Source: Saprospiraceae bacterium (GTDB lineage: Bacteria > Bacteroidota > Bacteroidia > Chitinophagales > Saprospiraceae). Taken from it: a stretch of DNA of 64,000 bases. The translations under genes and the position numbers were made by a program. Below are positions 26,641 to 34,503 of the stretch, piece after piece; the first letter of the stretch is position 1; each line of letters opens with the position of its first letter. The notes below the pieces were generated by a model. It was not told the origin of the DNA and did not search any database. It saw only the letters and a program-made list of their open reading frames with translations. The stretch covers positions 1 through 64,000 of the forward strand of contig JALHOZ010000018.1 of assembly GCA_022842725.1 (NCBI GenBank), read 5' to 3'.

Positions 26641-27666
26641 ATGAACATTTTTATTTATATAGTTTTTGTGTTGGCAGTCTTGAGCATCTGCTCGTGTCAC
26701 ATGTTATCTGTCCGCAAGTATGATGGCTCAGTGAGCGACCATTTTGACGGTAAAAAATTCATACATGCCGACGGTAATAAAATGGGCAGTTTTCGTGATC
26801 TGATGCGTTATCAAATGACCCACAAAAGAACAAAGTGGCCAAGGATTGATACCGTTTTACCACAGCCTGCTATTGTGCATGTAGCGTACGATGAGATAAG
26901 ATATAAGGTTATCAATCACGCTACTGTACTACTGCAGCATCATGGGGTAAATGTTTTGACCGATCCGGTTTTCGGAAAAAGAGCCAGCCCATTCACCTGG
27001 TTGGGGCCAAAAAGGCACAGGCCGCCTGCGCTTAGTATCGATGAGTTGCCAAAAATTGATATCATTTTATTGTCACATGACCACTTTGATCATCTCGATA
27101 TTTTTTCGCTTAAAATTTTGGTCAGTAAATGGAATCCTAAGATTTTTGTTGGTCTGGGATTGAAAACCTACTTAGCCAAATTTGACTTAACCAATGTTGT
27201 GGAAATGGACTGGCAACAACAAATCGATTACATGGGACTGAAACTTACATTTTTACCGGCAAAACACTGGAGTAATCGTGGATTTTCTCCCTTCAGAACA
27301 TTGTGGGGAAGCTATATGATTTCTAGTCCTAAACGACATATTTATTTTGCAGGAGATACAGGCTTTTATTCGCACTTTGAAGACATAAAAGTTGCTTTTC
27401 CTACCATAGATTTAGCTTTAATTCCTATAGGGGCGTATATCCCTCGCTCATTTATGAAATATGTACACATGCCTCCTGAAGACGCTATCAAGGCACATAA
27501 AATTCTTAATCCAAGATTAAGTGTGGCTATTCATTGGGGAACTTTCCAACTTACAGGTGAGGGAATGTACGAACCCGTAGATCTACTTCAATCACTATTG
27601 AACAAAGAAGGAATTCTGAACTTCACATATGATAAAGAACATAATCAGTATGGTTTTTTGGAGTGA
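26641..27666 (+). CDS. Metallo-beta-lactamase-fold hydrolase (NAPE-PLD/UlaG-like), membrane-anchored
   Basis: A 341-residue MBL-fold enzyme. The metal-binding signature SHDHFDHLD (H146, H148, D150, H151) is intact, further ligands lie in LPAKHWSNRG and FAGDTGFYSHF, and AIHWGTFQL near residue 300 supplies the late histidine. The overall pattern, including NHATVLLQHHGVNVLTDPVFG and WLGPKRHRPPAL, resembles N-acyl-phosphatidylethanolamine phospholipase D-like hydrolases. The N-terminus (VLAVLSICSC) is a signal or lipoprotein-type anchor, so it acts outside the cytoplasm. The substrate is probably a phosphodiester lipid, but that is inference. It lies between two displaced dnaE tails. Confidence 0.85.
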   Translation: MNIFIYIVFVLAVLSICSCHMLSVRKYDGSVSDHFDGKKFIHADGNKMGSFRDLMRYQMTHKRTKWPRIDTVLPQPAIVHVAYDEIRYKVINHATVLLQHHGVNVLTDPVFGKRASPFTWLGPKRHRPPALSIDELPKIDIILLSHDHFDHLDIFSLKILVSKWNPKIFVGLGLKTYLAKFDLTNVVEMDWQQQIDYMGLKLTFLPAKHWSNRGFSPFRTLWGSYMISSPKRHIYFAGDTGFYSHFEDIKVAFPTIDLALIPIGAYIPRSFMKYVHMPPEDAIKAHKILNPRLSVAIHWGTFQLTGEGMYEPVDLLQSLLNKEGILNFTYDKEHNQYGFLE

Positions 27667-28136
27667 GAATTGAATAGCAAAAGCAATTTCGACACCCCAA
27701 AGCTTATAAACTACAATTACCTATTATTTTTCACCGAACCTGAAGGCTACATATTTCAGGGCAATGGTTGCTATATTGCATTAGGTAATGTAGTGAATGA
27801 TTTTGGCTTCCCGAGTTCGGAGTTAAGCAAGATGGAAAAACTACCTTGGATCAAGGACGGGAGGTATTGAGTGGATTTGGAGTTTGAGCCTGTGATCCTG
27901 CCTGAAAATAAGATAATCCTGCTTTTTACTCATCGTAATTTTCAAAAGTATGATGTAGTTGCACAAACTATTAAGATCACAGGACTTTCGAGGGAAATAA
28001 TGTAGATTTAACATAAAAAAGCACCTTTTGATTGAAATTTAATGAAGATGTTACATTTTATTTTATTCCTCTAATATTTATCATATGTTTGAGCAGATTG
28101 TTAAAAAAGTGTACATTTGTTTAAATTATTAATGGA
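27667..28136. other. Intergenic region carrying the distal dnaE tail
   Basis: The first 200 bases contain the diverged dnaE tail (to 27870). The remaining 266 bases up to the ArsC-like gene are AT-rich and contain no gene that can be supported. Confidence 0.5.
27757..27870 (+). pseudogene. Displaced, diverged dnaE 3'-end copy (tail 3)
   Basis: The encoded 37-residue stretch from QGNGCYIALG to KDGRY matches the dnaE C-terminus at 27 positions and ends at the same stop position. Weaker similarity may extend upstream to about 27736. The reading frame is open from 27670 with only a TTG start and unrelated N-terminal residues, so it is treated as a remnant. It is more diverged than tail 2, as expected for an older copy or one from another dnaE allele. 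Confidence 0.8.
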
Positions 28137-28502
28137 ATGCAAATGGTGAAGTACCCTTTTTACTACCTGAAGTCTTGTGACACCTGTCAGAAAATACTCA
28201 GGTCATTACCACAGGAAAAGCTTATACTCATCAATATCAAAGATACTCCTTTGGATGAAAATGACCTTGAACAATTAAAAATGAAAGCCGGAACGTATCA
28301 GGCATTGTTTAATACCAAAGCACAATTGCTCAAATCTTTGGCACCGGAAGATAAACCGGTCAAAGAGGAAGACTTCAGAAAGCTACTTCTTGAACATTAT
28401 ACATACCTGAAAAGACCGGTTGCTTTGGTCGGAGATCAAATATTTATTGGAAATGCAGCAGAAACAACAGCAAATCTGGCAGAATACCTGAAAAAAAGCT
28501 GA
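28137..28502 (+). CDS. ArsC/Spx-family thioredoxin-fold protein
   Basis: A 121-residue ArsC-like protein. The N-terminal FYYLKSCDTCQKIL carries a CxxC pair in the active-site position of arsenate reductase-like and Spx-like proteins. KAGTYQALFNTKAQLLKSL and YLKRPVALVGDQIFIGNA are the conserved middle and basic motifs. The first Cys is the predicted redox residue. Related proteins include YffB-type members whose arsenate activity is not established, so the substrate is left open. No arsenic genes are nearby. Confidence 0.85.
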   Translation: MQMVKYPFYYLKSCDTCQKILRSLPQEKLILINIKDTPLDENDLEQLKMKAGTYQALFNTKAQLLKSLAPEDKPVKEEDFRKLLLEHYTYLKRPVALVGDQIFIGNAAETTANLAEYLKKS

Positions 28503-28607
28503 AAATGTCTTTGATGTGACGGTTCTTTGATTTGTTCACCTGAAATGAATCGACTACGTCACAATAAGCAGGCACATTCGTTAAGATTTTAGTAAACCTG
28601 ATCACCC

Positions 28608-29114
28608 TTGACAACGCAAAACTTCAAAGATATTTTTCTGACCTACTACAACCCGTTGTGTAATTATGCACTCAGCATAGTACATGATGAAGTATGGGTC
28701 GAAGATATCGTTCAGGAAGTTTTTTTGAATTTTTGGAATCAAAGACACAACATCGACTTGACAGGAAATATTAAAAGTTATTTATTCACGGCAACAAAAC
28801 ATCAGATTTTTGAATCTTTAAGGAAAGATAAGAGCAGAAACAAAATGCTGGAAGGATTTTTAACGTTGTCAAATCAGCAAAATATACAAAATGATGAGCA
28901 GGAATGGTCAGAATGGGTAAAAATAGATCAAGTTTATTCGTCGCTGCGACATTTACCCCCAAAATGCAGGGAAGTTTTTGAGTTGGCTAAACTAAAAGGT
29001 TTAACTTACAGCCAAATTGCAGAAAACATGCAAATCAGTCCTAAAACAGTCGAAAACCATATGGCGAAAGCCTTCACCATTTTAAGAGACAAATTAAAGG
29101 ATACATCGTATTAA
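28608..29114 (+). CDS. ECF-subfamily RNA polymerase sigma-70 factor
   Basis: A 168-residue ECF sigma factor of the Bacteroidota FecI-like type. Region 2 appears as FLTYYNPLCNYALSIVHDEVWVEDIVQEVFLNFW. Region 4 appears as LRHLPPKCREVFELAKLKGLTYSQIAENMQISPKTVENHM, with the recognition helix. The likely start is TTG (28608). The FecR anti-sigma gene follows 6 bp later and the TonB receptor after that, so it should direct transcription of this transport operon in response to the receptor ligand. Confidence 0.92.
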   Translation: MTTQNFKDIFLTYYNPLCNYALSIVHDEVWVEDIVQEVFLNFWNQRHNIDLTGNIKSYLFTATKHQIFESLRKDKSRNKMLEGFLTLSNQQNIQNDEQEWSEWVKIDQVYSSLRHLPPKCREVFELAKLKGLTYSQIAENMQISPKTVENHMAKAFTILRDKLKDTSY

Positions 29115-29120
29115 AAAGAA

Positions 29121-30065
29121 ATGAGTTTAATAAAAAAAATAGTACAAAAAATTTCTCCCGATATTCATGAAGAAATGAATGTAGTAGAGTCGTGGAAAAA
29201 TGAATACAACGAACAAATAAAAGCTTTGAGTAATCTGCACACTGAACCTCTCGATGAGGAAAAAGTGAAAGCTTTCAAAGATTTTAATCCGGATAAAGCC
29301 TGGACATCATTTGAAGCCAGAGTAGATACTGGTTCCGAAAACGTGAACCACAAGTTTAGATTGGCTCCGCTTGTCAGATGGGCAGCAGTATTTGTTTTTG
29401 TGGCAGTTGCCGGAATCGTTTGGCAAAACTATCTCAGAATATCACCTGAAAGTATCGTTCATCAGGCAAAGGAAGAAGCCCTCAATGTTTATTTACCGGA
29501 TAAGAGTAATGTCACCCTCGACGTTGGCGCAGTACTCACCGAAAATAATTTCAGAAAAGTTTCCGTTACAGGTCGGGCTTTCTTTGAAGTAGCTAAAAAT
29601 CCGGAAGATACCTTTGAGATCAAAACCACACATGGAAAAGTTCAGGTTTTGGGAACCTCTTTTTTTGTTTCTGCATTTGATACAAAAAGTGAAGTCCATG
29701 TGTTGGAAGGAAAAGTAGCTCTGGACAACGGAAAAGTTAAAATATTCCTTACTGCCGGACAAAAGGCCGTCATGAATAAAGATACGATGTATAAAGTAGA
29801 TTTGACCGGCTCTATCATTGCTGACTGGAGATCAAATGTATTACATTTTAACAATGCATCCCTTTCAGATGTCCTGAAAACAGTTGCTGACTATTTTCAG
29901 ATAGATCTCATTATGCCCGAAAATATCAAGCCTGATGACTGTACGATCAAAACCAGATTTGTGGATGCAAAACTGGAGGACGTACTGAAGGAAATCAGTC
30001 TGATCACAAAAATGAAATATACCTTAAACCAAAACCAACTGATTGTCACCAAAATGGGATGTTAA
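29121..30065 (+). CDS. FecR-family anti-sigma factor
   Basis: A 314-residue anti-sigma regulator. Residues 1-80 are cytoplasmic (sigma binding), a single membrane span lies near residues 84-102 (WAAVFVFVAVAGIVWQNY), and the periplasmic FecR domain follows (VYLPDKSNVTLDVGAVLTEN, GRAFFEVAKN). A DUF4974-type C-terminus ends the protein (FNNASLSDVLKTVADYFQIDL). It is expected to hold the sigma factor inactive until the outer-membrane receptor, via its STN domain, signals ligand binding. Its 3' end overlaps the receptor start by 7 bp, indicating translational coupling. Confidence 0.93.
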   Translation: MSLIKKIVQKISPDIHEEMNVVESWKNEYNEQIKALSNLHTEPLDEEKVKAFKDFNPDKAWTSFEARVDTGSENVNHKFRLAPLVRWAAVFVFVAVAGIVWQNYLRISPESIVHQAKEEALNVYLPDKSNVTLDVGAVLTENNFRKVSVTGRAFFEVAKNPEDTFEIKTTHGKVQVLGTSFFVSAFDTKSEVHVLEGKVALDNGKVKIFLTAGQKAVMNKDTMYKVDLTGSIIADWRSNVLHFNNASLSDVLKTVADYFQIDLIMPENIKPDDCTIKTRFVDAKLEDVLKEISLITKMKYTLNQNQLIVTKMGC

Positions 30066-32725
30066 AGAAGTGTTTAATATCAGGTCTGTGGTTAGTTGTT
30101 TTTCCGTTTTTTACGGGAAAAGTTTTTTCTCAGCAAATATTTTTGAAAGAAAAAGTAAGGTTTTCTTATCTTACTTTTTCAGGTCAGACGATTCAGGAAC
30201 ATTTACACTGGCTCGAATCTGAAAAAGGACTGACAATCAGCTACAGTTCATCTGCTATTGATGATCAAAAAAAAGTTGTTATAAAAGAAGGTGTATATTC
30301 CATAGAGGATTTTTTATTTTTGGTATTGGCAGAATTTGATATTTCATTGACCTTCAAACCGCCGGATAAAATCCTGATTATACCTTCCGGACCGACAAAG
30401 AAAGAAATTAAATACCAACTTTCCGGATATATTAAAGACAAATTGTCCAAAGAAGTACTCATTGGTGCAGTTATCGAATCACAGCCCGGCGGTTATTTTG
30501 CATTTTCAAACAGCTCCGGATACTATATTTTATTATTGCCTGAAGGTTTGCATCAATTAGAGGTCAACTACCTTGGATACAAAGTTCTGACAACAAACAT
30601 TGAAGTAAATGGGAATGACGAAAAAAACTTTTTCCTTGAGTTTCATAATGAATTGCCTGCTGTTACCATCAGTCAGGAAAGAATCAGTAAAGAAAGGATC
30701 AATTATTGGAATTTTGGAGATCAGATAGATGCTTTCAAAAGCAAAGAATTTAAAAGTCTGTTGGGCGAAAGTGACCCGATCAACAATGTCAGGGTTATGC
30801 CGGGTGTTCAATCAGGTGGAGAAGGGCAGAGCGGATTATTTGTCAGAGGTGGTGGTGCAGATCAAAACCTGATATTAATGGAAGGAGTTCCTTTGTACGA
30901 AGCATCACATACAGTGGGTATTGCGTCTTTATTTATTGAAGAAAGCATCAGAGAAGCCAGCCTCATCAAAAACGGGTTTCCTGCCAGATATGGCGGGAAA
31001 CTGTCTGCAGTAATGGATGTTCATCTGAAAGAGGGTAATACCACCCGACACGAAAGAACATTTTCTGTAGGTATACCGGGAGCAAAGTTTCATGCCAACG
31101 GACCCATTTGGAAAAATAAAACAACATACAACTTTTCAGCAAGAACCTCCTGGATCAATTATTATATCAATAAGTTTTTGGTAAAATATACCAATTATGA
31201 CAACATTACGCTCGATTACCGCGATATAGTCGGCAAAATCACCCACAGGTTTAGTGAAAACCACAAAATTTCATTGTCCGTTTACACGGGAGGTGACAGG
31301 CTTGCACTTCAAAAAACCTTTACTCGTGATACAACCAACTATCAGTTTAATTCTTTTGATCAGAACAGACTGACATGGTCAAATACGTTGGCAAGCGCCC
31401 AATGGTACTATACCCCATCAAAAAAATGGAGTTTTTATGGTCTTGCCGGTTTTTTGTCGTACAAACACCGGTCAAGGTCCAGTTATACCTTTTTGACAGT
31501 TACTCCTGGCCTGGAACGGAAAGACGAACTGGATATTTTTTCATATGCTGATATACTTACTGGTAATGTTAAATTTTCTGCAGATTATTTTATTTCAGGA
31601 AAACATACCTTAAAGTTCGGAACAGAATTTATTCACCATGAATTTAATCCCGTTGTAAAACAAAGTACTATCATACTTCAGGGCGAAGAAGCAAATATCC
31701 TGGACAAAGATTCGGTCATCTTTGCAAATGAATTTAACTTATTTGTCGAAGATCATTACAGAATCAATCAGTCTTTATCCATGTATGCAGGGGTTCATTT
31801 TAATTCTTTTCACCCGGACAGAAGATCATATTATTCTTTTCAGCCAAGATTTAATCTGGTATGGAAACCTTTTAAAAATATGTTGTCTTCACTTGCCGTG
31901 ACCAAAATGCGACAGAACATTCACTTGCTGGTAAATTTAGGGATTGGACTTCCGTCAGACTTGTGGGTGCCTTCAACAGATAAAGTCAGGCCTCAGGAAG
32001 CATGGCAATACTCACTTTCAAACAGTTATACAATTGATAAGTTTCATTTTATCCAGTTAAACGGATTTTATAAAAATTTTAAAGGTTTGCTCGAGTTTCA
32101 ATCTCCGGTAGATCTGTTTTACTTTTTTATAAATGATACAGACATCGTCCCGGTATATAACACATCCAGAGATTGGGAAAGAAATGTTTTTGAAGGTTCG
32201 GGATATGCCAGAGGACTTGAATTTTTGTTCCAACGAAAAAATAAAAAAATCAATGGTTGGTTTTCAGCAACCTGGAGTAAGTCGGAACGTAGTTTTCCGG
32301 ATATTGAAAATGGTCGTCCCTTTCCATTCAGATATGACAGAACGTGGGATATCAATACAGGTTTGTCGTTTACATTTTCACCATCGTTCAGCGCCGCTAT
32401 TAATTTTGTTTATGGTACAGGAAACGCTTTTTCATTAGCTACTGAAGAATATTCTACAACATGGGGAACTTATGTTATTAATTCAGGAGCCAGAAATAAC
32501 CAAAGGTTACCTGATTTTCATCAGATGAGTCTTAATCTAAACTACAGCCGGACCATTCTCAAAAACGGGATATTAAACATACATTTTAATGTATATAATG
32601 TCTACAACAGACTAAACGCTTACTTTGTTTACATATACAAAAACCCGGACACTTCCAGATATTTCGGCCGTAAAGTAAGTATTTTACCAATTACACCTTC
32701 ATTATATTTTTCTGTTTCTTTTTAG
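30059..32725 (+). CDS. TonB-dependent outer-membrane receptor with STN signalling domain
   Basis: An 888-residue receptor. After the signal peptide (KVFSQ) an STN domain (TIQEHLHWLESEKGLTISYS) can contact the FecR regulator. A carboxypeptidase-regulatory-like beta-sandwich follows (YQLSGYIKDKLSKEVLIGAVIE), then the plug (RVMPGVQSGGEGQSGLFVRGG, GGKLSAVMDVHL) and the 22-strand barrel ending in FSVSF with a terminal Phe. It imports an unknown ligand using TonB energy. The operon is sigma, anti-sigma, receptor and, 180 bp on, a DUF4249 lipoprotein. The absence of a SusD-type partner argues against a glycan-uptake SusCD pair. Confidence 0.92.
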   Translation: MLKKCLISGLWLVVFPFFTGKVFSQQIFLKEKVRFSYLTFSGQTIQEHLHWLESEKGLTISYSSSAIDDQKKVVIKEGVYSIEDFLFLVLAEFDISLTFKPPDKILIIPSGPTKKEIKYQLSGYIKDKLSKEVLIGAVIESQPGGYFAFSNSSGYYILLLPEGLHQLEVNYLGYKVLTTNIEVNGNDEKNFFLEFHNELPAVTISQERISKERINYWNFGDQIDAFKSKEFKSLLGESDPINNVRVMPGVQSGGEGQSGLFVRGGGADQNLILMEGVPLYEASHTVGIASLFIEESIREASLIKNGFPARYGGKLSAVMDVHLKEGNTTRHERTFSVGIPGAKFHANGPIWKNKTTYNFSARTSWINYYINKFLVKYTNYDNITLDYRDIVGKITHRFSENHKISLSVYTGGDRLALQKTFTRDTTNYQFNSFDQNRLTWSNTLASAQWYYTPSKKWSFYGLAGFLSYKHRSRSSYTFLTVTPGLERKDELDIFSYADILTGNVKFSADYFISGKHTLKFGTEFIHHEFNPVVKQSTIILQGEEANILDKDSVIFANEFNLFVEDHYRINQSLSMYAGVHFNSFHPDRRSYYSFQPRFNLVWKPFKNMLSSLAVTKMRQNIHLLVNLGIGLPSDLWVPSTDKVRPQEAWQYSLSNSYTIDKFHFIQLNGFYKNFKGLLEFQSPVDLFYFFINDTDIVPVYNTSRDWERNVFEGSGYARGLEFLFQRKNKKINGWFSATWSKSERSFPDIENGRPFPFRYDRTWDINTGLSFTFSPSFSAAINFVYGTGNAFSLATEEYSTTWGTYVINSGARNNQRLPDFHQMSLNLNYSRTILKNGILNIHFNVYNVYNRLNAYFVYIYKNPDTSRYFGRKVSILPITPSLYFSVSF

Positions 32726-32907
32726 GTTAACAAAATATTATTTTTTTACCTCACTATAATTTGTTTGATTGCAAAATATTGTTTTGTAAAATTGCTTAAT
32801 ATGTAGTTTCTGTTAATAAAACTTCAGGATTTACTGAAAAAAAAATCTGTTTCTTTAAGGTTTTTTATTTTTTATTTAACGTATCTTTATCCTGCAAAAA
32901 GAATTAA

Positions 32908-33798
32908 ATGCGTTTTTTACAATCTTTTTTGGTTTTAAGTATTTTCATCTTACTGACTTCATGTGAGGAAGAATACGTTTTTACCCAAGAAAAGTTTGTA
33001 CCCAAAATTGTCGTCAACTCTGTATTTACCGAAAATAATCCGTTTAATGTTCATTTGAGCTTTAGCAGAGATATTTTATCAAATAACAACAGCCCACAGT
33101 TTATTTCGAATGCAGTTGTGACGATCAAAGAAACTGCGACCGGCAGAACAGAAGAATTGCCCTACAAGGGAGATGGTAATTATTCCTACACGTTTTTTAC
33201 GCCTAAAATAGACTTCACTTACGAATTGACCGTCTCTGTACCGGGACACAAAGTAATAACTGCAAAAAGTAAAGTTCCCCTGAAAGTGTCAAATGTAGAC
33301 ATCAATACAGAAAATATCATACATCAGCAGCAGGAGGCCGTAAAGATCAATTTTAATATCAGTGATAAAAATCAGGGATTTTTTGTGTGGAACTGGTTTC
33401 AATCTAATAAACAAAATCCTATAGATTCTATTGGTTTTGCAACACCTGAAAAACTGTTAAACTCTACAGGTAACATCAGAAATGTGAACCTAAATGATAA
33501 TGACCAAACGAATGTTATCTCTAAAGACACAAATTTAGAATACAACACATCGTTTGTGATTGACGGCAAAAAAGATGGTGAAACAGACCCTGCAACACCT
33601 GAGGTGGAAGAGTTTTATTTGAGAATTGTGTCGCTGAGTAAAGAAATGTACGAATTTTACATCTCTCTTGAGAAATATATTGATGAAGATGGTCAGATAT
33701 CTTCACTTTCCTACCTTCCAAAGGTTTTTTCTAATGTTGACAATGGTTTAGGGTTGTTTGCAGGTTATTCTCAAAGGTATATTGAGGTAAAAAAATAA
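32908..33798 (+). CDS. DUF4249 lipoprotein
   Basis: A 296-residue predicted lipoprotein, with lipobox ILLTSC (Cys19) followed by an acidic EEE stretch. The body matches the DUF4249 pattern of Bacteroidota: FVPKIVVNSVFTENNPFNVHLSFSRD, then VTIKETATGRTEELPYKGDGNYSY and a FTYELTVSVPGHK segment. Proteins of this family occur next to TonB receptors, as here, and are thought to be surface partners of the receptor, though no biochemical role is established. Transcription is probably from the same unit as the receptor. Confidence 0.88.
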   Translation: MRFLQSFLVLSIFILLTSCEEEYVFTQEKFVPKIVVNSVFTENNPFNVHLSFSRDILSNNNSPQFISNAVVTIKETATGRTEELPYKGDGNYSYTFFTPKIDFTYELTVSVPGHKVITAKSKVPLKVSNVDINTENIIHQQQEAVKINFNISDKNQGFFVWNWFQSNKQNPIDSIGFATPEKLLNSTGNIRNVNLNDNDQTNVISKDTNLEYNTSFVIDGKKDGETDPATPEVEEFYLRIVSLSKEMYEFYISLEKYIDEDGQISSLSYLPKVFSNVDNGLGLFAGYSQRYIEVKK

Positions 33799-33813
33799 TT
33801 AACACATCACTGC

Positions 33814-34260
33814 GTGGAAAATACTTTTTTTTGTTGTCAAATAGATTTTGCAACCCCTGAAGCCGATCAGGCACTCATGATCCGTAATGAAATATTGCGA
33901 AAACCACTTCAATTGTCTTTTGACCCTGAAGATATTGAAGATGAATGGGATTCTATTCATCTGGGAATCTTTTTATCCGATCACACCATGATCGGCACCC
34001 TGATTTTAAAACCGGTTTCACCTGAAATAGTCAAAATGCGACAAGTGGCAATCTCAAATGATTGGCAAGGTAAAGGAATCGGAAAGTTGTTGGTGACTTA
34101 TTCGGAGGACTTTGCAGCTAAACTGGGTTATTCCCGAATCGAATTACATGCAAGAAGTACAGCGATTCCATTTTACACGTCTCTACAATATGAAATAATA
34201 GGTGATGTCTTTTTGGAAGTTGGTATTGAACATGTAAAAATGGTCAAAAATTTGACATAA
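33814..34260 (+). CDS. GNAT-family N-acetyltransferase
   Basis: A 148-residue GNAT protein. The acetyl-CoA binding loop is VAISNDWQGKGIGKLLVTYSE (the Q/RxxGxG/A motif, QGKGIG). The adjacent LGYSRIELHARSTAIPFYTSLQYEIIG matches the C-terminal GNAT block. Start is GTG (33814), 15 bp after the DUF4249 stop codon, so it may be co-transcribed although functionally unrelated. The substrate is unknown. Confidence 0.85.
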   Translation: MENTFFCCQIDFATPEADQALMIRNEILRKPLQLSFDPEDIEDEWDSIHLGIFLSDHTMIGTLILKPVSPEIVKMRQVAISNDWQGKGIGKLLVTYSEDFAAKLGYSRIELHARSTAIPFYTSLQYEIIGDVFLEVGIEHVKMVKNLT

Positions 34261-34438
34261 TATGCTGAACCATAATGCACTCCAATCTGCGAATATACTT
34301 CATCTTGTCAATTTTTAAGAAATTCGTATCCTTTCCTGAAATAGTTTTTCAAACCATTTCTGCTAAACATTTAGTGGATTATACTATATGACCTCAAAAG
34401 AGGTTTTAGATAAAAAGTAAAGTATCTTTAGAATTGGC

Positions 34439-34480
34439 AAAAAAAATCAGAACGCGGACATGTCAATCCATCGTTCTGAT
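34439..34480 (-). terminator. Terminator of the metalloprotease gene
   Basis: A 9-bp perfect stem (34446-34454 and 34472-34480) is followed on the minus strand by seven or more U. It lies about 24 bp beyond the stop codon. Confidence 0.8.
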
Positions 34481-34503
34481 ATGATATTTTACCAAATAAA
34501 TCC

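Noticed and set aside
27670-27870. 66-codon ORF as an independent gene
   Set aside because: Its only conserved part is the dnaE tail; the start is TTG and the N-terminus is unlike anything recognisable. Treated as a remnant.
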